The notes: generated from the sequence alone by a model not told the origin. A DNA stretch of 64,000 nt from Adineta vaga (GCA_021613535.1 CP075494.1:15872001-15936000); one strand, 5' to 3'. Numbered from the stretch's first letter, positions 23,983-35,796 are shown. Program-made: numbers and translations.

Positions 23983-24698
23983 TTACATCGATGATAAAAT
24001 AGTATAAATAGCACCCAATATTTGTTTATTATTTTTCAACCATTGATCTTGTCGTTCTTCCATATTTCCAATAAAAACTGTACATGATTCTGATAATTTC
24101 CACTTGTCACCATCGTATGTAGCTAATTGCCAATTGATTCCAGTTGTTACGAATCCATAAACTACTTTTTTTATCATTATTTATATCCCACATAGATTTT
24201 AATGCTAATAGCAGTTGAGTAAGTCCTTTTCCAAGTGCAATACGTTTCGCTTCGACGACAAGTACATAACGAGTGTTTCCAGCATTAATCATTTGAGTAA
24301 CGACAAATTCCATGTTTCCACCAAATTGTTCATCTTTTCTGATGATTTGTTTCTCTCGTGTTAATTCTAAATCATTACGATGCATCGTACGTCTATAATA
24401 AGAAACCATCGTTATCAAAATCATTCCGACGTTATCTGTCACGACAGATTCATTCATTGGAGCAATTGTTGCTTCTGGAAATCCTTCTGATTCAATACAA
24501 TCGATTAATCGATCAAATTTTTTTTTTCTTCAAATCATCTGGTGCTGTTTTTGCAATAAAACGTTCAATCGGTGTTTGACGACGATAAAAATTGTTGAAT
24601 TTGAATCCGAGTATTGATTCTGCTTTTTCTTGACAAGTATTTAAAAATGAAGTAGCGTATTTTTCTTTTCGATTTGAAGACGATTCTGTGTCAGTCAT
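23983..24698 (-). pseudogene. PD-(D/E)XK nuclease-fold-like protein with two poly-A frameshifts
   Basis: Three consecutive frames join into one protein of about 236 residues starting MTDTESSSNRKEKYA and ending AIYTILSSM. The joins fall in A-runs on the minus strand: about 24525 (DDLKKK/FDRLIDC) and about 24168 (INNDKK/VVYGFVT), each with one base too many. The core reads NTRYVLVVEAKR, then LGKGLTQLLLALKSMWD, VVYGFVTTGINWQLATYDGD and KWKLSES. An ExK on a beta strand followed by a QxxxxL helix is the restriction-endonuclease-like fold pattern. Similar proteins are common in fungi such as Rhizophagus and among Crinkler-like effectors (recalled, not searched). Both lesions in homopolymers leave open sequencing error. 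Confidence 0.55.
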
Positions 24699-25503
24699 TT
24701 AATGTAAATAAAAGTAGAACAAAAGATTAGCCTATGATTTCGAAAATTGTCTTATAATTCACAATGATGATCAATACCGGTATTGTAAAAGAGATATCAG
24801 CTAAAACATAATTAATCCAGATCGAGAGAAGGAATAGCCCAACAATTCTTAGTAGTAATAGAGGTCGTCAATATCCTTTTTAATAGAATAAAGTTTTCTT
24901 GATCATTTTTTCTCATGTTACTATTAGTTTATTTTAAGATGAATCAATGTAATATATGATGCTATTTCCATTGTAGAGTTTGTATATGACTTAGGATTAT
25001 TAGTCGACGATCTTGTCTCTTTGATTGTTTCAACTATATAAAGGAAAACGATTTCTTACGAATCTGGCAAAATTCTTGGTCTATATTATCGTCATTAGAA
25101 TTTCAGATTTAGTTTTATTTATTTACTATTTTATTATGAAACTTTACTAGAGTTACAAATATCAGATAAAATCAAGTTGAATTGTATCTTAAAAAAGTGT
25201 CTTGTCACTCATCCCACATATTGGGGATGCTGGAGATGACCCATCTCCACGAACCACCCACACCATCACCTTGAAGATCTGATTTATTTTACTTTTATTC
25301 TACATTCTCTGACATTTGTTTTTGTATTTCATTCGAAAATAATTTATTCCAATCACTTTTTCGTTCCTATGTTATTGATTAGAATGAATTCAAATAAAAA
25401 AAACTAATTATATTTCATTCATATTTATATACATCAGATGAATGAGTAGAAAGAGATTTATTTTGTATTATTACTACGTCGAAATATTCACTTGCGAATC
25501 AAT
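24699..25503. other. Intergenic with hairpin repeat
   Basis: No exon recognised. Contains the C-rich hairpin repeat at 25211-25277. Confidence 0.5.
25211..25277. repeat. TGTGGG-bearing hairpin repeat, copy 3 (minus orientation)
   Basis: Read on the minus strand: CTTCAAGGTGATGGTGTGGG, then an internal palindrome TGGAGATGGGTCATCTCCA, then CATCCCCAATATGTGGG. The CTTCAAG/CTTGAAG edge matches copy 5 (ACCTTCAAGATG). Confidence 0.5.
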
Positions 25504-27373
25504 ATGAAAGACGATCGTATTTCAACAGGAAAAGTTCGTATTGAAAGAATATCACGTCGTGATCAATCAGCCCTTCATCAAGTGCATTTTATTTGTTCAT
25601 AGTTGATTTCTTAATAATCTCTTATCATTTAGCGTTCTTCATCATTAAAACGAAATACTTCAGTTAAACATATTTCTGTTCGATCAACTACTCATAGTGC
25701 TTGTCTATCATCGAAGAATAAAAATACACGAGATAATGATAAAAAAGTATTGAAAAATATTTTCAATATTTTTTCTTTCATAATTTGATATTTCATTTAG
25801 AATTTACCAAACGATCAAATTTCTCAAAGATCAGAAAAATCATCGTGTAGCAAAATTGAAAGTGCACGATCGACACGTACAGTACATTCTGTTCGTGTGA
25901 CTAAAATTCACCGTGTACAATCAGAAGTAAATGAAAAGATTGAACAAGAAAATTCCAATAATACATCGATGGAACACAGTCAAGTTGAAACAAAGAATAA
26001 TCTAAATAAGAAATCAAATTTAACAAAACAGAATATTAAAAAACGAGTAATCATTTTATTAATCTTTCTCTTTTGCGTAAAACATAAATTTTGATAATTT
26101 TAGTCGTTTGGATCAATAGAAAATCTGACAAAAACAAGACGAGAATTTCATCAATCAACAAAAAATAAAAACTTCAAGTAAAAAATTTAAAGAAAATCTT
26201 TTCGATCTATTCGATTATCTTAAAATAGAACTTTAATCAAATCATGTTGTCGATGTTCACGAAGACGACTAGTTATGTCTTTAATAACTCTTTTTCTTAT
26301 TGGAATTGTTCTTGCTATTATTCTTATTATTCTCCGGAACAAATCAAAATCCATGTCAACAATTCCTTGTAAAAAGAATTCTTTTGTTTAAAAAATAAAT
26401 CTACTTTATATTCCAATTAGATCGAGAAGCTTTTCTTCGTTGGAATGCAACTGGAATAACTTTATATGGAACAACAGGTCTACGAGGAAATACATCAACT
26501 CAATTATCAAGTCCATTTGGTTTATTCTTTGATTCCTATGACAATCTTTATATTGCTGATCGATATAATCATCGAATTCAAAAATGTTCAATTAGAATAT
26601 CATATTGTCAAACAATTGCTGGTCGAGGAAATGGAGTTTTAGGAACAAATATGAGTGATTTAAATGGACCAACTTATCTCTATATTGATTCAAATGATAA
26701 TTTATATATCGCAGATTCAGGAAATCATCGAGTTCAATTTTGGAATTATGGAGCTTTGATTGGAAAAACAATTGCTGGAATAACAGGTTCATTGGGTCCT
26801 GGATTAAATCAATTTAATATTCCATATGGAATAGCATTAGATTCGAACTCTAATTTAGTTTATATTGCAGATCATAATAATCATCGTATTATGAAATATT
26901 CATCAGGTAATTTGACTGGTACAATTGTTGCTGGTGGAAATAGTTTTGGAACAAATGCAACACAATTATATCGTCCTGCTGGTTTAATTTTTGATCAATC
27001 GACAAACAATCTTGTTATTGTTAATTTTGGTGTTAGTAATATTGTTCAATGGAAATTAGGTGATTCGAAATGGACAAGTTTTCTTGGAGATTCAAATGGA
27101 TTAAATGGTAATACATCAATACTTTTCGATCATCCAACAGGTATGACATATGATCCAATGGGAAATATTTATGTAGCTGATATGTTTAATCATCGAATAC
27201 AAATGTTTTCAAATGGTCAATTAAATGGAACAACTATTGCAGGAATTTCCAGTCAACTTGGAAATAATCCAACAATGCTTAATTATCCTGTTACAGTTGC
27301 ATTTGATCATCAACTTAATTTATATGTTGCTGATTCATTAAATCATCGAATTCAAAAATTTTTACGCTACTAA
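25504..27373 (+). CDS. Type II membrane protein with NHL-repeat ectodomain
   Basis: Six exons: 25504-25581, 25633-25746, 25801-26046, 26104-26177, 26229-26368, 26421-27373; about 534 residues. The first four exons encode a Ser/Arg/Lys-rich cytosolic tail. Exon 5 has a Cys/Arg cluster (SCCRCSRRR) directly before one TM helix (MSLITLFLIGIVLAIILIIL). Exon 6 holds the whole ectodomain: about six NHL repeats with the pattern PxGLFFDSYDNLYIADRYNH, each ending NHRIQ or NHRV, and several N-glycosylation sites. The repeats should form a beta propeller facing outside. Such membrane NHL proteins are abundant in bdelloids; ligand and role are unknown. Exon frames agree at every junction. Start chosen as the first ATG in the frame of exon 1. 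Confidence 0.8.
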
Positions 27374-27539
27374 ATATAGGAAACGTAACTCATTTGCATA
27401 AGTACTGATGATACAATCAGTACAACTCACTTTTTCTTTTCATCGTGAAAATACTTGTCTTTAATTATTATGAACATTATTGTAGTTAATCGTTTCAAAT
27501 AATCTATTCTATAATGAATCTATTAAAGAATATATATGA

Positions 27540-27720
27540 ATCGAATCAATAATAAAATCATGAATTTACAGAAACTTTATTTGAAATTTGTTGATATTTT
27601 TCAATAAAATCGGAACGAATTTATTCGAATTGATCTTTATAAATGCCACGTTATGATGATGCAAGGAAGAATAGACGTAAATCATATAAAAGAATTGAAC
27701 ATGTTGTACAAAAATAATTC
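27540..27720 (-). pseudogene. Decayed B-box 2 fragment, relic 2
   Basis: Minus-strand sequence corresponds to B-box 2 of the TRIM-NHL gene (TTGTACAACATGTTCAATTC, then a degenerated Cys/His run and CAATTCGAATAAATTCGTTC). It shares private differences with relic 1 at 12.1 kb (ATGATTTACGTCTATTCTT) and further similarity downstream of the box. No open frame of use remains. Confidence 0.7.
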
Positions 27721-27894
27721 AGTTTTTCTTTGTCGTTCTTTTCCAGTAACACGTGTTTTCCTTAGTTTTCTCTTCCCATTTCTTACAAAATTTTACAGGT
27801 CAATATCAAATAAAACCATTTCTTTCGAATATTTTTGGTATGTTCTCACGTGTGTTTAGAGTTGTTCGCATTTTTAATTGATTTTTCTTTAGAA

Positions 27895-28340
27895 CATCGA
27901 TCATTTTCTGAGCTGGATAGACATCGAATGCCAACATCGAACGAACAAATTGATACGAATGATACAGATATTGATGTTGTTTTCTTACGTTGTGTTCAAT
28001 GGTGGGTGGTTATGCGAAATTTCACAAACAATATTCAAAGAATAACAAGAAAAATGTCATATAGAATATCAATGGGTTTTTTGTGCATATAGTTTTGTTT
28101 GCATTGTTTTCTGTTCAAATGGAAACAGCTTACATTCGATTTTTAGATTCATTATATGAATTTAACGAAAAAGCAAATGAATTTGAATGCTTTATTTACA
28201 AAAAAATTGGGAAAAACTTTTTAAACGACAAACGACTTTTCTATGATACTGAAGAATATTTAAAAAAACATTACAATGATTTATTAAAACTTTTGGTCAA
28301 TGATTTTGGACAATTAGAGATTCGAAATCAGGATAGCTAA
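27895..28340 (+). CDS. Hypothetical protein, uncertain
   Basis: Two neighbouring frames look coding: one after an acceptor at 27893 (ELDRHRMPTSNEQIDTNDTD, ending near 28092) and one from about 28083 to 28340 (METAYIRFLDSLYEFNEKAN, charged and helix-rich, ending QLEIRNQDS). They overlap around 28083-28092 and would need a frameshift or unseen intron to join. No family recognised. Could be a decayed gene. Confidence 0.3.
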
Positions 28341-28468
28341 ACATTTTCCTATATCATGCAACACAAGTTAGTGAGTTATTTGGATTTTTTCCACTTTTAT
28401 TAAATTTATCATGGTGGACTAACAGTATTAGTATTTTCGTTGCATTTAGTAGCATGATAAGTTATATC

Positions 28469-28712
28469 CCAGGTCGATGAAAACGGAGTCGTTTACAATG
28501 CGTTTTCGGAATGTAAACCGTGACAAAACGGTGACTTTACGGCCGAAAATGAACCGTTTTGTTCCGTAATCACGGACGCAGATCTACGGCATCGTAAACG
28601 TACTGTATTCTCCTCCGAAACGGCGACTTTTCGTCTATGTACGGATACAGAACGTACCGTATTACTACGCCCGGTACTATAGTCAGTTTACGGACTGTAT
28701 CATTCGACCTGG
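28469..28712. mobile_element. Short TIR element (MITE), CCAGGTCGA ends
   Basis: Begins CCAGGTCGATGAAAACGGAG; the reverse complement of its end begins CCAGGTCGAATGATACAGTC. About 244 bp, GC-richer than the surroundings and full of CGG/CCG-containing short repeats (GTAAACCGTG, TTTACGGACTG). No coding capacity. Flanks carry ATAT/ATAT-like bases but no clean duplication. Confidence 0.65.
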
Positions 28713-29327
28713 ATATTTGTTTGCTTAGTAAAGTTGATGAAATGGAAATTTTCAAAATAAGATTGAATTGATTTTTCTTTTTAGAGTGTCTTCAAATAAA
28801 TTTATTAAGACGGTTTCGCAAAATAATGAATCTTTGCGGAACAACGTCGAAACTGAATGGGAGAAGAGACAAAGGCTCAAAAGCGTTTTCAAAGAATACA
28901 ATATCGATTGAATCACATTATTATGTTGCTCATTTTAACTCTGAAAATCGGGAAGATATATGTATATATACTAAATGGATTAAAATTGGAAAATATTTGT
29001 CTGCAAGTAACTTTTTCGCTACATTCGTGAATGATATATTTTCGTTTATGGCCACCTTCATTAGGTTAAAGAACATTATTTACTAGCATTATAGTTATTA
29101 GTTCCAGATATCAAGTATTTAAAGTTCATAATGAAGAGCTTGACAGCTTTCCTTTATAAAGCGGATTTTTGGTTGCGTAATACGTATGTCTGATGCGTTG
29201 ATTAGAGTTAATTCCCCGTAAAAAAAATCAAGTTATGATCATTTTCTTCTTTTTTTTCGTTGTCATCCACTTAAGGAAGTATATTCAATAAAAAAAGCAA
29301 GAAAAGAACTAAAAGAAAATTTTATTA
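28713..29327. other. Intergenic
   Basis: No exon recognised. The plus-strand frame at 28826-29086 has no supporting features. Confidence 0.4.
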
Positions 29328-31260
29328 TTAAAAACGTTCTCTAGGAGAAAACCAACATTGATTAACCCACATAGGTTTAATTTGTACATCTTGAACTAAA
29401 ACTTTTAACTGTAAAAAAATCGAATCAAATGAATCATTTAAAAAAAGAATTTTATCAAATAAATGTGAATAGTTTTCTTCAATAAAACGTGATTTTTCTT
29501 CAATTTCATTCCATTGTTGTTCATTAACATAAAAATATTCTCTTAATTTGTCAATTGTTGATGGAATTTTCATATAAATGATATAAGGTAAAATATTTGA
29601 ATATTTTAATGAATCAAGTCCTTCAGGTAATAAATTAAGTATACAAATTTTATTCAATGTTTGACAACATATTTCAATCGCTGATTTTGATGTTCCATAA
29701 AGATTTTTTTCATATTCACCATGTTCAACAAATAAATCATTTGAAATATCTTTTTCAAATTGTGAACGTGTTACAAAGTGATAATCACGTCCATCAATTT
29801 CATCAGCTTTCTTAAATCGTGTTGTATGTGGAACAGCAACATCAATCAAAGAACATAATTCTGGACAACTCATTAAACGTTGTCGTAATTCATGGCGACC
29901 GATGTGGGGTGGGCCAATTAAAACGATGGGTCGTTTTCGAGATGAATTTGGAGTATACCATTCAACGGGTTCATAAATACCAAAACTAAAAATAATAGAA
30001 GAAATTTTTCAAAAAAAAAGATAGAAGAGTGAAATGAACAACGAACTTCAATGAAGTTAAAATTTTTTGTTTTGTTGATTGTTGAGAGATAGATTTATGG
30101 AATTTTTTTTTTAATTTTTTCTTCGTTTGCATCGTTTCTTCATCCAATAAACACTTGACAATTTTGAAACGTTTTTCTTGAAATTGTTTCGAAGGAATAA
30201 GACCTGGATATTGTTCTTTCTTTTTATTTTCATCATTTTCCATAACAAATGCTTGCCACCATGATTGATCATCTCGATTAACAATTTGTAATATCGAAGA
30301 TTTCTCAAATGAAAGACCTAATTCACGACATGGAATATACATATCCTCATATGGATCATATGAAAATAATGTTCGAACATATATCGATGTTAAATCATCT
30401 AAATCTTGAAAAGCATGATTATTTTTTCCTATTGTATTGATTTGATCTGAAGCTGGTAGAAGAAGAAATGTAATTGTACCTTGAAGAGAATCAATTAATT
30501 GAACAATTTCATCTAATGTTCGATATTCTGATTGAATAGAAATCTGATTTATTTCAAGTAATTGATCACCAATTGAAAAAAGACCTTGTGCAATACTTCC
30601 ATGAACAATTCTTGCGATTGATATACGATAATCATGTTCAGATAAACGACAAATTGTTGCACCTAATGGTTCCCCTTGACGTTTTTCTAAACGAACGATT
30701 TTTAATCGACTAACATGATATTCAGCTAATTTTGATGCATAATTCGAATTTTCTTTTTCTTCATCAATTAATTTCGATGAATTTGACATGGATACAATAC
30801 AACTTTGTTCTTCATTTTTCTCAGAACACTATGAACAAAAATAAATTTGAAAATAATGAAGAAATCATTAACTTACCTGATCTTTTTTTAATGATTTCTC
30901 TTCTTTTTCTCGATAATAATGTTCAAGTATTGAATCATATGAAGATATTAATGAATAAAAAGATTTTTTTTGTAAAATTTCACTTAATTGTTGATAATCT
31001 TCTGATAAATTCGCTGAATATTCTTGTAAGAATTGTTTTATTAAAATCTCTAATGAGACTTTCTTTTCATTATTTAAGGAAATATTTAACATTAATGAAT
31101 AAAGTTCAAGAGTTTTTTCAAATCGATGCGATTCAATGATTGAATTTAATAATGAATAGTCGACAAGGAGAGACGATACGCTTGATGAATCCTTTTCGTT
31201 AGTAATATTAACATTGTTGCCCGATGACGACAAAGGTGAACTCAACGGGACAACGGACAT
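29328..31260 (-). CDS. PALS1/MPP5/Stardust-type MAGUK (L27-PDZ-SH3-GK)
   Basis: Three exons, about 607 residues; introns 30829-30876 (48 bp) and 29986-30046 (61 bp). Exon 1 encodes an L27-like helical region (SLEILIKQFLQEYSANL). Exon 2 has a PDZ domain (GEPLGATICRLSEHDYRISI, GDQLLEINQ) and an SH3 domain (IYVRTLFSYDPYEDMYIPCR, SWWQAFV). Exon 3 is a guanylate-kinase-like domain: RPIVLIGPPHIGRHELRQRL, VAVPHTTRFKKADEIDGRDY, HGEYEKNLYGTS, and the usual PMWVNQCW ending. The P-loop is altered (GPPHIGRHE), as in PALS1, so it should bind peptides rather than act as a kinase. Family members anchor the Crumbs polarity complex at apical junctions. Start at MSVVPLSS (31260) preferred over the upstream Met at 31311, which lies in a purine-run-derived leader. 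Confidence 0.88.
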
Positions 31261-32744
31261 TTTATACCTTAAGTTTACTTTTTCTCTCTCTCTCTCTTTC
31301 TCCTTCGACACGAAGAGGGCACACGTTCAACGAAAGAAAAAGAACAAATATAAATAGAAAGAGAAAGAAAGGAAAAAAGACGGATTTCTTTATTGTGAAG
31401 AGTTGAATTGTTGTGTAGACATGAATATACACGTGCAATTCGATCTCTTTATCACTAACTCATGTGTTTATTGTTGACGCAATGATTGAGTATGCATATA
31501 TAAATGAATGTCACCATACATTTCTCTCTTTTCTACATCGATGGGCGAGCCGAATAATTATCAAGGGCTTAAAAGGGAGAAAGAGAAAGGAAGAGAGAGA
31601 GACAGAGGGAGAGACAAAAACAGAGAAAAAGAGAAGGGCAATGTTCTCGTATGTTGTCGATCAGATAAATCATTAGTGTCGATCGAATGTATGGATTTTG
31701 TCAGAAGAGAAAATGTCTTTTACAGATCTTCATCAATAAATACAGGAAGTCCTTCTATCTATATGTCAAAAAAATGAGGAAGAAAAAAGAACGATTCTTT
31801 TTTGGAAATCATTATTTGAAAAGAAAAGATTTTTCCATTAAAAACTTCTTTTTCTTGTTGAAATATTGATTTTTATCTAATTCTTAATGAAAACATTGAC
31901 TTTGTTGATTGAATGGTGATGACTATGTTATGATTAGAGTGAAGAGGAGAGAGAAGATCGAAAGCAGAAAGTTGAACAATGAATTGACAAGAGGACAGAA
32001 GAAAATTCTTTCTGTATGTTTTCTGTTTTGGATTGGTTCTGACGAGATTATTTTTCTGACATAAAAAATAGCGTTTCTCATATTTCTCAATTAATTATTC
32101 ATGAAATTTGATGGAAAAATGTCCTTTGTTAAATAAATCAAATCTTATGAATAATTTATCTCATTTAATGCAATGAAGAAAAGATTTTTTTCGTTTGAAT
32201 TTTTAAATAGATTGACGTCAAATGTTCTTCTTTTTTCTCTCCAAATATCCATGTATAATCATACTTGTTGTTAAATAGATCGAATCGATCGTACAGAAAA
32301 GTTGTTGTTTTTACCCTCGAGCATATCGTTTGACATTATGATGCTCGGCTAAATCTTCGATAGTATTATTCATTTCCTAGTAAAATATACATATTCAAAA
32401 TAAATCTCTTCTGATAATACTCGAGAGAATCTTCGAGAATATTTTTAATTCACAATTTTTTGGTCATACTGGGACGGAAATATTCGACATATTCAGATTG
32501 AATAGATTTCTGATTACCTGAAGTCAAATGTGCACTTTTGTTCGACATCAGTTGATGTTTTTCAATGATTTTAGTTTGAAAAAAAAAGAAAACAAAAAAG
32601 TAAATGCTATTCATTGTTTCAGAGATTACAGTTTCCGTTAAATGCACTTTAACCAATAATAAAAAAGAATCAGAAAATAAAATAAAAATAAATATCGTGC
32701 TATAGACAAAGATTATTTTTATTTATTAAATTGTGGGTTTCGAC
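31261..32744. other. Intergenic with purine-rich tract
   Basis: No exon recognised. A strongly purine-biased stretch (GAGA/AAAG repeats) runs from about 31571 to 31640, and a pyrimidine tract TCTCTCTCTCTCTTTCTCC lies at about 31282-31302. Confidence 0.5.
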
Positions 32745-32965
32745 TGTTATAATAAGCGCATATGATGAAACTCGTTCTTCATAATGGAGATCAGGGCTAG
32801 CAGTTTTACCATGAGTTCCATAAACAGCACGTAAATTTGTATTCTTAACAATATCAGCTTTTATTGTGACAACTTTTCATTTAATAGAATAAGCTTGATC
32901 AACATTTGTATGATTAAACGTTGTAAATTCACCATTGTTCTATAATGTTCTTTGAAATAAATTTA
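32745..32965 (-). pseudogene. Protein-coding relic of unknown family
   Basis: Minus-strand frame reads GEFTTFNHTNVDQAYSIK, then a TGA stop, then KVVTIKADIVKNTNLRAVYG, THGKTASPDLHYEERVSSYA. The composition is clearly protein-like around a single in-frame stop. No flanking exons were found. Either a decayed exon or a fragment. Confidence 0.45.
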
Positions 32966-34742
32966 TACCCAAAACGGTAGTAGTTGCTTAAATTAAAAAT
33001 CGAATAATGAACGTTTTCCTTAGTATTTATAAATATCTTGTCATTACTTTATAACCATGAAAATATGAAAATATTGAATATGTGCATTCTTAAAAATAGT
33101 ACATATGCAAACTATTTTAGTATAGATTCTTATATCGCATTACGGATGGCTAATTTACAAAAAGAAAGAAGCAACAAATAAGATGAAGCGTTAGTTTATG
33201 TTCAGGAAAAAGTCCATATCCATACTATCAAACTGCTATCACCGAACAAAAAAAGTTGGTCATTACGTTCAATCGCTGATATACCTTTCATAAACCACCG
33301 TTTATGGTTTATCTCGTTTGACCTGGATACAATCGGTGATTAGATGGTATTAAATTAACTAAATATTTGATAAATCGTTTAAATTCTCTCAGTTTCGATA
33401 GTAAAAATCGTTATAAATCATTTTTACTTGGAAAAGACGATATAGTGATGGTTTCACGATATAAAGGTATCTGATTATATATACTAGTATCAGTCGCTCC
33501 TGGAAAGACAAAAACTTTGACTATAAATCTTCAACAACTGATTGAGATATTATTTAACTAGACTATTAGCCAGTAATCATATAGGAAACATATAACAAAG
33601 TAAACTAATTATTTGTATTGAACAATTTGGTTTATATGCTTTGGAAAGCCATCTCTACCAGCAACCATCTATATTTTAAGGAGATAATTTATTTCTCGAA
33701 AAGATCTCGAAATGGGTACATTGGATCCTGTCGAAAAGGTACTAAATCTATTGTCATACAGGTCATCAGATTCGGTCGGTTATATATATGGTCGGATTCC
33801 GACGCTCTTTGTTGATTTCTTTCCAGCAGACTTTTTGTCTCACACAGAGGAGATCCGGTAGGATTCATTCAAGAAGCAATATCAGAAATAGCTACAAATA
33901 CAAAACTAAGTATGCAACTTATCCAAATGACTACAATGTTTTGTAAAAAGGAATCTTTCATATATGAGTTCGAAACTAATTCTGCTGTTTTAGTGAGGAA
34001 AAATCTCGCCAAACAATCAATGTGGTGATATTTACATTAAATATGATAACAAGTACGAAACATAAGTAATTACAAATAGTTTCAACAGGTCAAAATCATG
34101 TCAAAATACTACCTTTTTCAACTAGTTATGGTCATTTTCTAATCAATTTTTAATTAAATAGCTAATTTATATGCCTTTTGAATGAAAATTATTGATGGAT
34201 GTCTACGATCAATAGTTGATTGATTCAGACTGAAAAATCTGGTCAACGATTGATGAATTTATATTTTTTCCTATCGAACTTTTGCAATCAGCATCATCTA
34301 TTACTTAGTTCGTTAACGGGATTTCATTATTATTTACTTTTTCAATTATCAACTATAACAAACGCCACATAGAACGTTACAAAAATCAGCTTTGTTTGAT
34401 TTTCATAAAGAAAAGTGAAACGGAAGTATTTTTAAATGATATTTTTCTTCGTATGTCACAGAAAAACATGTGAATCGACTTAAAAAGGACAATTAGTATA
34501 GCATATGACCATATTTTTTATGTCAAAACTAAGCTAAAGTAGAAAATCAGAAGTTTTCAATTAAGAATATGTCTAGAAAATCTGATCAAATTAAAAACAA
34601 AGATTAACAAACTTAATATTAAAATATCAAAACAAAAAACAATTGACTAAGATGTTTTATAAACCAGTTTTCGACCTATCTGATGTTTTAATCTTAATTC
34701 TTAGAATAAATTTCAATAAAGATAAAGTTATTTTCAGAAACC
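32966..34742. other. Intergenic, gene-poor
   Basis: No reliable exon. A small palindrome (ATAAACCA..TGGTTTAT) lies near 33292-33315, beside GACCTGGATA at about 33320, which resembles the outer bases of the CCAGGTC element family. Confidence 0.4.
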
Positions 34743-34750
34743 TTATAAAG
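34743..34750 (+). promoter_or_regulatory. TATA-like element upstream of receptor gene
   Basis: TTATAAAG lies about 65 bp upstream of the ATG at 34813, similar spacing to the other receptor gene at 6097. Confidence 0.25.
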
Positions 34751-34812
34751 AGTTTTTCTCTCCAAAATAACATCTTATTTCTTTCTCCATAATTCAAATT
34801 ATCAACAAAGAA

Positions 34813-35796
34813 ATGTCAACATCAATATTACCATACATCCAAAATCAAATGAATTTCTATGGATATCCAATTCTTCTTGTTATTGGAAATATTGGAAATC
34901 TATTAATTTTAATCATATTCAATCGACAAAAACATAATGCTTGTTCAATTTATTTAATGAATTCAGCCATCGCAAATATTCTTTATTTAACAATCGGTGG
35001 TTTCTTTCGAATTTATACATTTTCTTATAATGATGGAACAATTCGTTCATTAATTCTATGTAAAATATCAAATTTTACTCCATCATTTCTTGGACAAGTA
35101 ACAAAAACTTTACTTATATTTGCATGTATTGATCGTTTTCTGATTACAAGTAATCGAGCATCATTTAGAGCATTTAGTACATCAAAACGTGCAAAATATT
35201 TCACATGTTTTATTTATATATTTTGGGCAATTATTGCAAGTCATACTCTTGTTTGGATTACGATTAATAATGGACAATGTGGTCTTTTTGGTGATTATTC
35301 AATATTCTTTGCATTTTATGCTGTTTTATTTATTGGTTTAATTCCAACAACTACTTTATGTATATTTGCTTCTTTAACTTACAAAAATATGAAACAATTA
35401 CGAGCTCGTATTCAACCAAGAGGTGAAGAAATAAATAATTTAAAAAAACGAGATCATGATTTATTAGTTCTCGTTATGGCTGAAGTTATTATTTATGTAA
35501 TAACAACAACACCTTTAACAACAATTCATTTTGAAAGAATGATAACACAATTTGCAATACCAAATAAAACTTTACAAATTATTCAAATTGAACTTTTTGT
35601 TTTAAATGCAGGATTTCTAATGATATTCGTATTTAGTGCAATACCATTTTATACTTATTTCATTTCATCAACTGCATTTCGTCGTGATTGTAAACAATTA
35701 ATTCTCACAAATTATCAACGAATTCGTGGAAGAAAACCTGAACAAACTATTTCTGCTTCAGTTCAAACAAATCTACAAAGAGATACTCGAGTTTAA
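34813..35796 (+). CDS. Orphan rhodopsin-type G-protein-coupled receptor
   Basis: Single-exon ORF of 327 residues with seven TM segments. TM1 contains the class A Asn in IGNIGNLLILIIFNRQ. TM3 ends in CIDRFL, the DRY-type position, preceded by a Cys in ECL1 (SLILCKI) that could pair with ECL2 (NNGQCGLFG). A long third intracellular loop is basic (LRARIQPRGEEINNLKKRDH). TM7 ends FSAIPFYTYF, where NPxxY is altered to IPFYTY. The tail has KPEQTISASVQ. The pattern fits the FMRFamide-receptor-like orphan set expanded in bdelloids. Ligand unknown. Confidence 0.8.
   Translation: MSTSILPYIQNQMNFYGYPILLVIGNIGNLLILIIFNRQKHNACSIYLMNSAIANILYLTIGGFFRIYTFSYNDGTIRSLILCKISNFTPSFLGQVTKTLLIFACIDRFLITSNRASFRAFSTSKRAKYFTCFIYIFWAIIASHTLVWITINNGQCGLFGDYSIFFAFYAVLFIGLIPTTTLCIFASLTYKNMKQLRARIQPRGEEINNLKKRDHDLLVLVMAEVIIYVITTTPLTTIHFERMITQFAIPNKTLQIIQIELFVLNAGFLMIFVFSAIPFYTYFISSTAFRRDCKQLILTNYQRIRGRKPEQTISASVQTNLQRDTRV

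Noticed and set aside
31464-31869. Overlapping plus-strand ORFs rich in Lys/Arg/Glu
   Set aside because: Generated by the purine-rich tract near 31571-31640; no splice or homology support.
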